Positions 1-8,277 of a stretch of 48,657 nt of DNA are shown piece by piece. The notes under the pieces were generated by a model. It had not been told where the DNA came from and searched no databases. It worked only from the letters and a program-made list of their open reading frames with translations. The position numbers and the translations under genes are program-made. Numbering within the stretch: position 1 is the first letter of the stretch; every line of letters starts with the position of its first letter. The DNA comes from Bacteroidota bacterium (GTDB lineage Bacteria; Bacteroidota; Ignavibacteria; SZUA-365): positions 1 through 48,657 of the forward strand of contig QKAF01000038.1 in NCBI GenBank assembly GCA_003246455.1, written 5' to 3'.

Positions 1-1
1 G

Positions 2-886
2 CGGAACACGAAGAATCCGGAACTCGCATGGTGTCCCCCGGGACACGGCGACATCTACACCGCGCTGGTCACGTCAGGACTGCTCACGCAGCTTCTGGAA
101 AAAGGAATTGAATACGCGTTTATCAGCAATGCGGACAACCTCGGCGCCGTGGTCGATCTTGACATTCTCGGCTACTTCGCGAAGGAACAGCTCCCCTTCA
201 TGATGGAAGTGGCCGATCGTACGCCTGCCGACCGCAAGGGCGGACATCTCGCCCGTCTCAAGGACGGCCGCCTCACGCTGCGCGAGTCCGCACAGTGTCC
301 GGAGGACGAGCAGGATGAATTCCAGGACATCGCGCTGTACCGCTACTTCAACACGAACAGTCTCTGGGTGAATCTTCGCGCGCTGCGCGAAACGCTGGAC
401 CGTTACGACGGCCTTCTGCCGCTGCCGCTGATTCGCAACCGGAAGACTCTGGATCCGCGCGATCCGGCATCCCCTGCGGTGTACCAGCTCGAGACCGCGA
501 TGGGCGCGGCCATTTCGCTGTTCGACCGCGCCGCGGCCCTGCGCGTGCCGCGCACACGCTTCGCGCCGGTCAAGACCTGCGACGACCTTCTCGGCATCTG
601 GTCCGATGCCTATGTGCTGACAGAGGATTTCCGGATTGTCGTCAATCCTGCGCGTACACTCCCGCATCTCGACGTCGTGCTGGATAAGCGGCATTACCGC
701 TTCGTTTCGCAGCTCGAACAGCATTTTCCCCACGGCGCTCCGTCGCTGCTGGATTGCGCCGCACTGCGCATCGACGGAGACGTGCACTTCGGCGGCGGCG
801 TCGTATGCCGCGGACACGTACAGCTGCGGCCGGAGGAAGGCTCCGTGCTGCACATCGACGACAACAGCATCCTGGAGGAAAAATGA
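2..886 (+). CDS. UTP--glucose-1-phosphate uridylyltransferase-family protein (5' truncated)
   Basis: The reading frame is open from base 2, so the N-terminus lies upstream of the window; 294 residues are visible. The start of the visible part reads NPELAWCPPGHGDIYTAL and then YAFISNADNLGA, signatures of the UDPGP family (eukaryotic-type UDP-glucose / UDP-N-acetylglucosamine pyrophosphorylases). These enzymes join UTP and a sugar-1-phosphate to give a cytosolic UDP-sugar for envelope polysaccharide synthesis. The glycine-rich nucleotide-binding loop of the family lies in the missing part. The C-terminus (GGGVVCRGHVQL region) is compatible with the family's beta-helix tail. The stop overlaps the next start by ATGA, implying translational coupling. 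The exact sugar (glucose or GlcNAc) cannot be settled. Confidence 0.88.
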   Translation, partial: RNTKNPELAWCPPGHGDIYTALVTSGLLTQLLEKGIEYAFISNADNLGAVVDLDILGYFAKEQLPFMMEVADRTPADRKGGHLARLKDGRLTLRESAQCPEDEQDEFQDIALYRYFNTNSLWVNLRALRETLDRYDGLLPLPLIRNRKTLDPRDPASPAVYQLETAMGAAISLFDRAAALRVPRTRFAPVKTCDDLLGIWSDAYVLTEDFRIVVNPARTLPHLDVVLDKRHYRFVSQLEQHFPHGAPSLLDCAALRIDGDVHFGGGVVCRGHVQLRPEEGSVLHIDDNSILEEK

Positions 887-1317
887 AACGCGCGCTGCGC
901 CTGATTCTGTCCGTCCTCTTCGCGGTTTTTGTGATCATCCAGTTCTTCCAGACCGACCACTCGAATCCCCCGGTGCGTGCAGAAATCAATGCGCCGCCTC
1001 CGGTCAAAGCCGTGTTCCGCCGGGCCTGCTACGACTGTCATTCCAATGAGACAACGTGGCCGTGGTACAGCTACGTCAACCCCGCGGGCTGGCTGGTCGG
1101 CGGACATGTGGCGGACGGACGCCGGCATCTGAATTTTTCCGAATGGGAAAACCTGGACGCACAGAAGAAATACCACAAGAAGCAGGAAATTCTTGAGCAG
1201 GTCGAGGAAGGCGAAATGCCGCTCGAATCGTATCTGCTGCTTCACGGCGATGCGAAACTCAGCGACGAAGACCGCGGCGTGATCACCCGCTGGGTACAGG
1301 ACCGCAGCGCGAAATGA
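883..1317 (+). CDS. Haem-binding domain protein with CxxCH motif
   Basis: A 144-residue protein starting at the ATG that overlaps the previous stop. An N-terminal hydrophobic stretch (LILSVLFAVFVIIQFF) serves as a signal anchor or signal peptide. It is followed by CYDCHSNET, a c-type haem attachment motif, and by the acidic EMPLESYLLLHGDAKLSDED segment, typical of the small 'haem-binding domain' family (Haem_bd) common in Bacteroidota. The likely role is a periplasmic or membrane-anchored monohaem electron carrier or haem-binding protein; the partner is unknown. It sits between a UDP-sugar enzyme and a PAP2 membrane enzyme, with 4-base overlaps on both sides, so the three are probably co-translated even though no functional link is obvious. 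Confidence 0.82.
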   Translation: MKRALRLILSVLFAVFVIIQFFQTDHSNPPVRAEINAPPPVKAVFRRACYDCHSNETTWPWYSYVNPAGWLVGGHVADGRRHLNFSEWENLDAQKKYHKKQEILEQVEEGEMPLESYLLLHGDAKLSDEDRGVITRWVQDRSAK

Positions 1318-2285
1318 GCGGGCCGTTTTCCCGCACTCCCTCCCTGGAAACGGCGCTGCATGAATCTCCCGCGCCGTACCGCACGCTCAGGCAGTGGACC
1401 ACCTTCCATGCCGCCTTTGCGCTCAGTGTCATCGTCCTGCTGATCATCGACGCGCTTGCGCACGGCAGCACGGCGCATGTCGCCGAAGTCGCGGGAGTCA
1501 CGGCAGCGTTCACGGGGATCTGGCTGTTCGCCTTCGTGCAGCGCGCACGGTATCCCAAGACCGCCAGCTTCGTCCGCTATCTCCTTCCCCTTGTCCTTTA
1601 CCCCGCGATCTACGGCATGCTGCACGCGATGGTCACAGCCGCCCGTCCTTCATCGACCCATCTCGTCGACAGCGTCCTGCATCACATCGACCTTTCACTG
1701 TTCGGAACGGACCCCGTCGCCTGGCTGGGGAATCACGGCCATCCGATGCTGACGGATCTTCTCCACCTGACGTACTTCTCGTATTACTTCGGGATGCCGG
1801 TGCTGATGATACTGATGTTCCGCGGCAGCCGCCGCGAGGATTTCCGGCGTGCGCTCGCCGCGATGATCATGGGATGGTACGGTGCGCTGATTACCTACGC
1901 GCTGTTTCCCGCCCTCGGACCCAGCCGCTGGATGGCGGATCAGCTTCCGGTGCTGCATGGCTGGCTGCCGATCACCGGGTGGGTGCAGGCCTTCCTCGCC
2001 GCGAATCTCAATCCCGCCGTTCGCGACTGCGTTCCCTCCATGCACACCGGCGTGACGCTGCTCACGCTCATCTTCGCCTTCCGCTTTCAGCGGCGGTACT
2101 TCTGGCTCTTTCTTCTCCCCGGTATCGGCATCATCGTCGCAACCGTGTATATCCAGGCGCACTACGTCATCGACGTCATCCTCGGTATCGCTGCCGCGGG
2201 ACTCATCTACTGGCTGTCGGGACTTGTCTATCCTGATTCATCGACCCCGCGCACCTTCCATCGTTCCGGATTCAACCGAATGTAA
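1314..2285 (+). CDS. PAP2-superfamily membrane protein (Aur1/inositolphosphotransferase-like)
   Basis: A 323-residue polytopic membrane protein with about six or seven hydrophobic segments. The late motif CVPSMHTGVTLL followed by HYVIDVILGI matches the conserved PSxH and HxxxD signatures of the PAP2 superfamily, in the arrangement seen in the Aur1-like branch (lipid phosphotransferases that move a phospho-headgroup, or lipid phosphatases). The catalytic His residues would be those in PSMH and in QAHYVID. Start chosen at the ATG overlapping the upstream stop (ATGA). Substrate unknown; a role in sphingolipid or phospholipid headgroup metabolism in the inner membrane is inference from the family. 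It converges on the T9SS protein, with only 44 bases between stops. Confidence 0.8.
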   Translation: MSGPFSRTPSLETALHESPAPYRTLRQWTTFHAAFALSVIVLLIIDALAHGSTAHVAEVAGVTAAFTGIWLFAFVQRARYPKTASFVRYLLPLVLYPAIYGMLHAMVTAARPSSTHLVDSVLHHIDLSLFGTDPVAWLGNHGHPMLTDLLHLTYFSYYFGMPVLMILMFRGSRREDFRRALAAMIMGWYGALITYALFPALGPSRWMADQLPVLHGWLPITGWVQAFLAANLNPAVRDCVPSMHTGVTLLTLIFAFRFQRRYFWLFLLPGIGIIVATVYIQAHYVIDVILGIAAAGLIYWLSGLVYPDSSTPRTFHRSGFNRM

Positions 2286-2329
2286 TTCCGCATGTGGAAA
2301 AGCGCGCGATGATCGTGAATGATGCGTGC

Positions 2330-4921
2330 CTACCGTATCACCATGATTTTCCGGGTGACCTCGGAGCCTCGGGCGTGGATGCGGAGGAGATAGGTGCCTG
2401 TTTCGGCGGCGCGTCCGTCAGACCAGTATCCGTCCCACACCAGCAGATGCCGGCCGGCGGATACCCCCTCGTTGCGCAGAACTTTCACCCGCTGCCCGAG
2501 AATATTGAATACTTCCGCGCGCAGGACAGCCGGCTCCGGAAGATCGATCGTGACGGAGGTCCAGTCCGTCAGCGGCATGGGCGATGCATGCGATACCACG
2601 GCATCCGATGTCGCCTTCTGGCTGCGTGCAAGGAGCACATGCCGCGGATTGAAGATGTACAGGTCGGCTTCGCCGGCCGGATTGGGACTCGCGCCTGCCT
2701 TGCCGATCGTGCCGCGCACCACGCGGAAGCCGTCCGTCACGGGAACGGCACCGGTGAAAACATCGAGCCCGTAGTCGGAGAAATACGGGACGCCGGTCGC
2801 GGAGTCGTGCAGCGCGAGCTGACGATCGTACGGATCGCCGCTGATCGAAGCGACATACCATTTATCCTGCAGCGCGGAAAGGTCGAGAAGACGGACGCCC
2901 GGGCGCTCATCCGAACCTCCTCGGATCTGTGTCATCAGTACGTCGTACCATTCGTTCGCCGTGCTGTCGACGGGAATCCAACTCTGCTTCTCCCACCAGA
3001 CATTGTTCGCCGGATCGAAGAGATCGTAGCGATACGAAATGCTGTCCCTGTCCACGCTGACCGAGTCTTCCCAGAAACTGCTCCAACCCATGGCAGGCTG
3101 CCAGGGACGCTGCGTCGACGGTGCGACTGCGCCGGCGACAAGGGCGGGGACATTCAGCCACTGGGCCGTCGGCATTTTCAACGACTGGGCGAAGAGGTCA
3201 TACGCGTAGGCGGTGCGGTTGACAAAGCGCGGAAACCACCGCGCGTCCTCGTCCAGTGCCATTCTTCCGTTCCCGTCACCCTCTTCAAGCACTTCGATGC
3301 CCTCGAGATCGATGTTTCCGCTTATCGGCACGGAAACACGGCCCGGAATGCGGATCGACTCGGAGTCCCACTCCGCGATGAAGGAGATATTCACCCCTTC
3401 GCGACTGCCGCCGGGGAGGGAAACCGTTTTCCGGTAGATCCATTCGTCCTGCGAGGCGAAACGGTCCATCGGTGTATCTGAGAGAACCGTCCCCTCGGCG
3501 TCGCTCACCTCCACACGAAGATCCACCGGGTAGAGTCCCATGCGCGCGTTGACGTCGACGACGCCGGGCGCGGTGGTAGATGCCGGGGGACGTACCGCGA
3601 CACTGCGATACGCCGCTGCAAGGGGACTCTGCCGAAATTCCGCACGCCAGAAATCGGCGCGGTCGCGCAGTTCGTGCAGCGCGGCGCGCGGAGAAGCGCC
3701 GCGGGCGGCGATGAACGCGAAGGTGACCTGCTGTGTGTCACCGGGTGCGAGATCGAAGGGACCCGCGGAGATGAGCACCCGCTGATCGCTCGGAGTCTGC
3801 GGGAAGGTCTGTCCGTCCGCCAGTTTTATCCCGTCTTCCGGCAGCCATCCGCTTCCCGCGACATGATCGCCGGAATACCAGAATCGCGTCGGCGCCCCGG
3901 TGCGGGGATTGACGACGGCGGTTCCCTGTCCCCTGCCCTGCATGAACGCATACCAGCGCTCTGTTTCATCCACACCCAGGCGGGGTTCGCTGACCGGCGT
4001 CCCTCCCCATTTGAACGGTACGACCGCCGCGGTCACGGGAATATTCCGGGCGTCGGCTTTCCAGCCGGCGAACCACCGGGCGCTGTCTCCCGGCGATGGG
4101 AGAGCCGGGGTCTGCAGCATGAGAATGCCGATCGCCGCCGGCATGCCGTCCTCCGCGGCTTTGACCTGTCCGTCATACGCAAACACCATGCCGCGGAGGG
4201 AATCCGATCCTGCCAGATCGTTCAGCCCGTCGCGCACGTCCGCGTCCATGAAGAATCCCGCGTAAGCATCGCGGATGCTGTCGTTTCCCTTGTTGATATA
4301 GGTCACCTGCAGCAGCTGGGTGTTGTCCCGCGCATCACCGGACCACGGCGAATACAGGAGGAAACGCATTTCCACACCGAGCGGGTCGCAGCCGTTATAC
4401 TGCCGCATCGCGGTGGTATCGAAGTCGTTCATCACCCAGAACATCTCTGAATTCCCGTAGAATAGCGGCGTTCCATCCGGCAGTCCGGGCGCACCGAGAA
4501 AGAGCGGCCATTCGGAATAGTCGAAATCCTCGGTTTCCATCCAGCGAACTTTATAGGCGCGGAACGCCGGATCGCTCGGATTGGTAACGGGCTTCCCGCT
4601 GAAGATGGGTCCGGTGATGAAGTTGTCCCTGTAATAGCTGGCCGACACACGGACGCTGCCGCCGATGCGGCCGGCAAGCACGGGTGTGGCGGAGAAGCAG
4701 AGTCCGCGCGTGCGCGCCTCCGATGCTCCGGGCTCCGGCCAGAACATGCCGTGCTGATCAGATGTCACTGAGCTTCCAAACTGTCCTTTCATCGACAGGA
4801 TCACGCGCATCCCGCCGCCATCGAACACCGGGTGCGGATTGAAGACGGCGCTCTGTGCCGCGAGCATGACGGGGAGCATGAGAAGGAGTGCTGTGTACAG
4901 AGACCGGAGCAGTCGAATCAT
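2330..4921 (-). CDS. Secreted protein with T9SS type A sorting domain
   Basis: An 863-residue protein. Start placed at the ATG of MIRLLRSLYTALLLMLPVML, a clear signal peptide (cleavage near LAAQ-S); the reading frame runs further upstream, but that part overlaps the inverted repeat and looks non-coding. The body has no catalytic motif that I recognise. It is rich in aromatic and Asp/Gly residues, as in beta-rich surface proteins. The last ~80 residues (ending FNILGQRVKVL..., ETGTYLLRIH and RKIMVIR) form a classical T9SS type A C-terminal sorting domain, which directs export across the outer membrane with removal of the tail. A candidate promoter lies at 4963-4991. Role unknown; probably a cell-surface or released structural or binding protein. 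Confidence 0.85.
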   Translation of the reverse strand: MIRLLRSLYTALLLMLPVMLAAQSAVFNPHPVFDGGGMRVILSMKGQFGSSVTSDQHGMFWPEPGASEARTRGLCFSATPVLAGRIGGSVRVSASYYRDNFITGPIFSGKPVTNPSDPAFRAYKVRWMETEDFDYSEWPLFLGAPGLPDGTPLFYGNSEMFWVMNDFDTTAMRQYNGCDPLGVEMRFLLYSPWSGDARDNTQLLQVTYINKGNDSIRDAYAGFFMDADVRDGLNDLAGSDSLRGMVFAYDGQVKAAEDGMPAAIGILMLQTPALPSPGDSARWFAGWKADARNIPVTAAVVPFKWGGTPVSEPRLGVDETERWYAFMQGRGQGTAVVNPRTGAPTRFWYSGDHVAGSGWLPEDGIKLADGQTFPQTPSDQRVLISAGPFDLAPGDTQQVTFAFIAARGASPRAALHELRDRADFWRAEFRQSPLAAAYRSVAVRPPASTTAPGVVDVNARMGLYPVDLRVEVSDAEGTVLSDTPMDRFASQDEWIYRKTVSLPGGSREGVNISFIAEWDSESIRIPGRVSVPISGNIDLEGIEVLEEGDGNGRMALDEDARWFPRFVNRTAYAYDLFAQSLKMPTAQWLNVPALVAGAVAPSTQRPWQPAMGWSSFWEDSVSVDRDSISYRYDLFDPANNVWWEKQSWIPVDSTANEWYDVLMTQIRGGSDERPGVRLLDLSALQDKWYVASISGDPYDRQLALHDSATGVPYFSDYGLDVFTGAVPVTDGFRVVRGTIGKAGASPNPAGEADLYIFNPRHVLLARSQKATSDAVVSHASPMPLTDWTSVTIDLPEPAVLRAEVFNILGQRVKVLRNEGVSAGRHLLVWDGYWSDGRAAETGTYLLRIHARGSEVTRKIMVIR

Positions 4922-4962
4922 CGGGTATCCTTGGCAAAACGAGGGTCCAGAGTATCGGACCA

Positions 4963-4991
4963 ATACTACCGAAATCACCGTGCATTTACAA
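4963..4991 (-). promoter_or_regulatory. Candidate sigma70-type promoter of the T9SS cargo gene
   Basis: Read on the minus strand: TTGTAA, 17-base spacer, TAGTAT. It ends about 40 bases before the chosen ATG at 4921. It supports that start, because the longer reading frame would begin upstream of the promoter. Identified by eye only. Confidence 0.5.
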
Positions 4992-5002
4992 GGCATACAA
5001 GA

Positions 5003-5147
5003 GTAACCACGGATTGCACAGATTGCACGGATTGCTTCTTCTAGCGCTTCTTGAATGTCCACACCACTCGTCCGGAAGACCTCGCTCCGGATCTTCGACG
5101 CAACGCCCAAAAATCCAATCCGTGTAATCCGTGCAATCCGTGGTTAT
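5003..5147. repeat. Long inverted repeat with 9-nt internal periodicity
   Basis: Two 32-bp arms, 5003-5034 and 5116-5147, are reverse complements with only three mismatches, separated by 81 bases. Each arm is built from three consecutive 9-nt words, variants of AATCCGTGC on one strand, followed by a GTTAT/GTAAC end. It lies between the divergent T9SS and PAP2 genes and reaches to within 16 bases of the PAP2 start. It resembles a REP/MITE-type dispersed element; no transposase is present. Confidence 0.75.
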
Positions 5148-5162
5148 TCTTTATCTTGCGGT

Positions 5163-5792
5163 ATGAACAATCCGACGCCCCGCACCCCCGCCGCACAGTT
5201 CGCGTACCGCCTCTCGATTGCGTTCATCCCGCCGACGATCGCCGCAGCCGTCTTCGCGCTGCTCGTCCTGGCCTACGAACATGGCAGCCTGTTTCATCAG
5301 GCCGTCGTCTGGATCGTTGCCACGGCCTGCGCAGGCGGACTGCAGATGGTATACGTCCTGTATCTCAGGAGAATGGAACAGGTCAGCGCATATGACGTCC
5401 CGGAACGCCTGCAGCGCACGAAGCCCTATCTTATCAGCGCCGGCTTCTCCCTGGGCGGACTGATGATACTGCTGTTTCTCAATGCGTCCCTGTTCGTATG
5501 GGGACTCATGTGGTGCTTTCTCGTCAATACGCTGCTGCTCAACGCGATCAACCTGCGCTGGAAAATCAGCGCGCACATGATGGGATTCACGGGCCCGCTG
5601 GTGTTCCTCTTTCCGCTTTTCGGATGGAAACTGCTGTGGACGCTCCCGCTCATCCTCCTCCTCGGCTGGTCGCGCGTCACCCTCCGCGCGCACACCGTCT
5701 CCCAGGTCGTCGCCGGCGCCCTCGCGGGCATAGCTCTGACCCTGATCCAGGTCTGGGTGATAATTTCCGCCATCCTGCCGCTGATGAAGTGA
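5163..5792 (+). CDS. PAP2-superfamily (lipid) phosphatase-like membrane protein
   Basis: A 209-residue membrane protein with about five hydrophobic segments. The segment WKISAHMMGFTG followed by SRVTLRAHTVSQVVAG matches the PAP2-type histidine motifs (central H, then R...H..(S/D)xVxAG), although the first KxxxxxxRP motif is degenerate. Family members dephosphorylate undecaprenyl or other lipid phosphates in the membrane. Start chosen at MNNPTPRT, immediately after the inverted repeat; an upstream extension would translate repeat DNA (reading IRVIRAIRGYS) and is rejected. There is no strong ribosome binding site before this ATG (TCTTGCGGT). It is not closely similar to the PAP2-like protein at 1.3 kb. 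Confidence 0.7.
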   Translation: MNNPTPRTPAAQFAYRLSIAFIPPTIAAAVFALLVLAYEHGSLFHQAVVWIVATACAGGLQMVYVLYLRRMEQVSAYDVPERLQRTKPYLISAGFSLGGLMILLFLNASLFVWGLMWCFLVNTLLLNAINLRWKISAHMMGFTGPLVFLFPLFGWKLLWTLPLILLLGWSRVTLRAHTVSQVVAGALAGIALTLIQVWVIISAILPLMK

Positions 5793-6136
5793 GGCGTGGG
5801 AGAGAGAGGGAGAGAGGCAGCGGAGGACGCAGAGAAGATTTTTACCGCAGAGGCGCGCTGAGGCGCACGGAGGGATTTGGGGAGGAGCATTCGATCTCAT
5901 CTGGGGCAGTGTTGACAACCGCTGTGTCTGTTCTCTCATCGTCATGCCGATTAGGTCGCGGCAGCGACCGTATCGAGGCACGTCCCTCGGTACGCGTCTC
6001 CCGCCTCCGGCGGACGCTGTGACTCGGGATGACGTTATTCGGGATGACGCTCCTCCCTTCAAAACCCTCTGCGCGCCTCCGCGGTAAAATCTTCTCCGTG
6101 TCCTCCTTCCCCTCTCTCCCTTTCTCCTCCCATGCC
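5793..6136. repeat. Nested inverted-repeat element with internal hairpins
   Basis: The 426 bases between the PAP2 and HAD genes (5793-6218) hold no gene but a composite palindromic structure. Outer arms of ~75-85 bp (about 5793-5875 and 6049-6136) are imperfect reverse complements sharing GAAGATTTT, TTACCGC and GAGGCGCGC blocks and purine-rich GGGAGAGAG ends. Inside, GTCATGCCGA (5941-5950) faces CTCGGGATGAC (6023-6033), which recurs as TTCGGGATGAC at 6038-6048. Within these are three small hairpins: GGTCGC/GCGACC at 5954-5969, a 10-bp stem at 5969-5994 and CCGCC/GGCGG at 6001-6013. It looks like a non-autonomous repeat with another repeat inserted in it. Confidence 0.75.
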
Positions 6137-6218
6137 TCCCCTTTTCCCTAGAACTTTTCCCCACTTTCTTCGTAGATTATAAGTCTGTAGCGACCGATGT
6201 CAAACCTGCGCGCGACCT

Positions 6219-6869
6219 ATGATCAAGGCAGTATTTTTCGATCTCGACGGCGTCATCGCCGATACCCTCCATTTTCACTATCTCGCCTGGGAAAAGATGT
6301 TCCAGGAACTCGGGGGCAGCGTGTCCGAACATTCGGTGCTGCTGCATGAAGGTCGCGCTTCGCGCGAAATCCTGCCCACATTCCTGGCAGAAGCCGGCGT
6401 GACGCTCCCCGCCGAAGAGCATGAAGCGTTTATCGACCGCAAGCGTGAATATTACCGGTCGATCGTCAACGTGACCTACTATCCGCACGTATTCGAAGTG
6501 ATCGCCGAACTGCGCCGCCGCGGCTTTCTGACCGCGCTCGTGACCGCATCGTCGAAGAAAAACATGGAAACCGCGCTGACCGCGGAGCATCGGGCGCTCT
6601 TCGACTTCCTCATCACCGGAGACGAGGTGCACCGGGCGAAACCGAATCCCGATCCCTATCTCGCCCCCATGCATCACATGGAACTGACGCCCGAAGACTG
6701 CCTGGTGGTGGAAAACGCTCCCCTGGGCATCGAATCCGCCAGGAATGCCGGGATGCGCTGCGTGGCAGTCGAGACGACCCTCGGCCGGGAGTATCTCGGC
6801 CTTGCCGATCATGTCATCCACGAAATCCGCGGACTGCTCGAACTGCCGTTCCTGCAATCCGCCGGCTGA
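6219..6869 (+). CDS. HAD-superfamily hydrolase, beta-phosphoglucomutase-like
   Basis: A 216-residue cytosolic enzyme with all four HAD motifs: FDLDGVIADT (nucleophile D8 and acid/base D10), VTAS, AKPNP (lysine) and VVENAPLGI. The DGVIADT start and the cap between motifs I and II are typical of subfamily IA, the beta-phosphoglucomutase / phosphoglycolate phosphatase group. It is either a sugar-phosphate mutase or a small phosphatase; the sequence does not decide between them. It stands alone on the plus strand, after the nested repeat element and 54 bases before the M16 peptidase gene. The ATG at 6219 is the first sensible start, placing motif I right at the N-terminus. Confidence 0.85.
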   Translation: MIKAVFFDLDGVIADTLHFHYLAWEKMFQELGGSVSEHSVLLHEGRASREILPTFLAEAGVTLPAEEHEAFIDRKREYYRSIVNVTYYPHVFEVIAELRRRGFLTALVTASSKKNMETALTAEHRALFDFLITGDEVHRAKPNPDPYLAPMHHMELTPEDCLVVENAPLGIESARNAGMRCVAVETTLGREYLGLADHVIHEIRGLLELPFLQSAG

Positions 6870-6923
6870 CAATACCGAAACGACATTCAATCAATTACTT
6901 CAATCTCCATTGAGGTCTTTTTC

Positions 6924-8249
6924 ATGAAACAACGGATTTTCATTCCAGTTCTTCTGCTGCTCGCCGTGGGACTGCATGCGCAGAGCTTCAAGCCGATCCA
7001 GTACGAACAATACAAACTGGATAACGGCCTGACGGTGATTCTGCACGTGGATCGTACGGCACCGACGGCGATGACATACCTGCTTTACCGCATCGGATCC
7101 AAAGACGAGGTCACGGGCCGCACCGGATTCGCGCACTTCTTCGAGCACCTGATGTTTGAAGGAACGAAAAACATCCCGCGCGGACAGGTCGACAAACTGA
7201 TCACCGCGGCGGGCGGCATGCTCAACGCCTCCACATCGTTCGATCAGACCGATTATTTCTTCAAAGTTCCCATCAATCAGCTGCAGCTCGCGCTGTGGAT
7301 CGAGTCGGAGCGCATGATGCACCTGGTCGTCGATTCCCTCGGCGTGGAAACACAGCGCAAAGTGGTGAAGGAGGAACTGAAGCAGCGCTACGAGGGACGC
7401 CCCTTCGGTACGCTGGGAGACAACCTGTTCAAGAACACCTTCAAGGGCTCCTCGTACGAGTGGATGCCCATCGGTGTCGCGCAGGACATCAACAACGCTT
7501 CCATCGATGAATTCCGTCAGTTCCATGACAAGTACTACCTCCCGAATAACGCCTGTCTCGTGGTCGGCGGCGATCTCGATGTCGCGCAGACCAAGAAAAT
7601 GATCCAGGACTATTTCGGCGATATCCCCGCCGGTCCGACTCCGGAACGGCGTGAGGTGGTCATCCCGAAGCAGACCGAACCCCGCACGATGATCGTCGAG
7701 GAAGAAGTCACCCCGCTGCCCGCGTATATCGAATCATATGTCACCGTGGATTACCGCAATCCCGACGCCTACGCGCTCGAACTGCTCGGGAACGTGCTTT
7801 CCGACGGAAAGAGCTCCCGCATCTATCAGCGCCTCGTCGACAAGGAGCAGCTGGCCCTTCAGGCGTCCAGCTTCGGCATGCCGCTGGACAAGGCCGGAAT
7901 GTTCGCGTTCTTCGCCATCGCCAACCATGGCGTGGGCTTCGACGCCATCGAGACCGCCATCCGCGAGGAACTCGAGAAAGTGCAGCGCGACGGCGTGACA
8001 GAAGAGGAATTCGAGAAAGTCCGCATGGCGAAAGAAACCGAATTCACCCGCAGCTTCCTGTCGCTCGATGGCAAGCTTCGCCGTCTCGCGCAGTATTCGC
8101 TCTTCCGCAACCAGACGGACCTGGTGAACAAGGAACTCGATAATTACATGGCGGTGACCCGCGACGACATCAAGCGCGTCGCGAACACGTATCTGCGCCC
8201 CGAGCGCAAGAACGTGGTCAAGTACGTCGTCATGGATAAAAAAAGCTGA
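6924..8249 (+). CDS. M16 family zinc metallopeptidase (catalytic)
   Basis: A 441-residue protein with a signal peptide (MKQRIFIPVLLLLAVGLHAQS). The inverted zinc motif HFFEH at residues 71-75, in the context TGFAHFFEHLMFEGT, and a downstream acidic residue (E151 in KEELKQR) supply the M16 (pitrilysin/MPP) zinc site. A second M16-like half follows (residues ~190-440). Family members degrade peptides within a clamshell formed by two halves or two subunits; export suggests the periplasm. It has a good ribosome binding site (GAGGT, 6911-6915). Twenty-eight bases downstream begins a second M16-like gene that lacks the zinc ligands, so the two probably form a heterodimer. Confidence 0.92.
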   Translation: MKQRIFIPVLLLLAVGLHAQSFKPIQYEQYKLDNGLTVILHVDRTAPTAMTYLLYRIGSKDEVTGRTGFAHFFEHLMFEGTKNIPRGQVDKLITAAGGMLNASTSFDQTDYFFKVPINQLQLALWIESERMMHLVVDSLGVETQRKVVKEELKQRYEGRPFGTLGDNLFKNTFKGSSYEWMPIGVAQDINNASIDEFRQFHDKYYLPNNACLVVGGDLDVAQTKKMIQDYFGDIPAGPTPERREVVIPKQTEPRTMIVEEEVTPLPAYIESYVTVDYRNPDAYALELLGNVLSDGKSSRIYQRLVDKEQLALQASSFGMPLDKAGMFAFFAIANHGVGFDAIETAIREELEKVQRDGVTEEEFEKVRMAKETEFTRSFLSLDGKLRRLAQYSLFRNQTDLVNKELDNYMAVTRDDIKRVANTYLRPERKNVVKYVVMDKKS

Positions 8250-8277
8250 TTCACAACGAGACACAGGAATGATGACA

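Noticed and set aside
2294-3481. A ~395-codon plus-strand frame opposite the T9SS cargo
   Set aside because: The opposite strand encodes a signal peptide and sorting domain in proper order; this frame has neither motif nor start signal.
4922-5110. N-terminal extension of the T9SS cargo
   Set aside because: It covers the promoter and repeat and would bury the signal peptide 63 residues inside the protein.
5003-5147. CRISPR-like array
   Set aside because: Repeats are adjacent 9-nt words in inverted arms without regular spacers, and no cas gene is in the window.
5055-5162. N-terminal extension of the second PAP2 protein
   Set aside because: It would translate the repeat arm into IRVIRAIRGYS-type sequence; the hydrophobic family region begins after the ATG at 5163.
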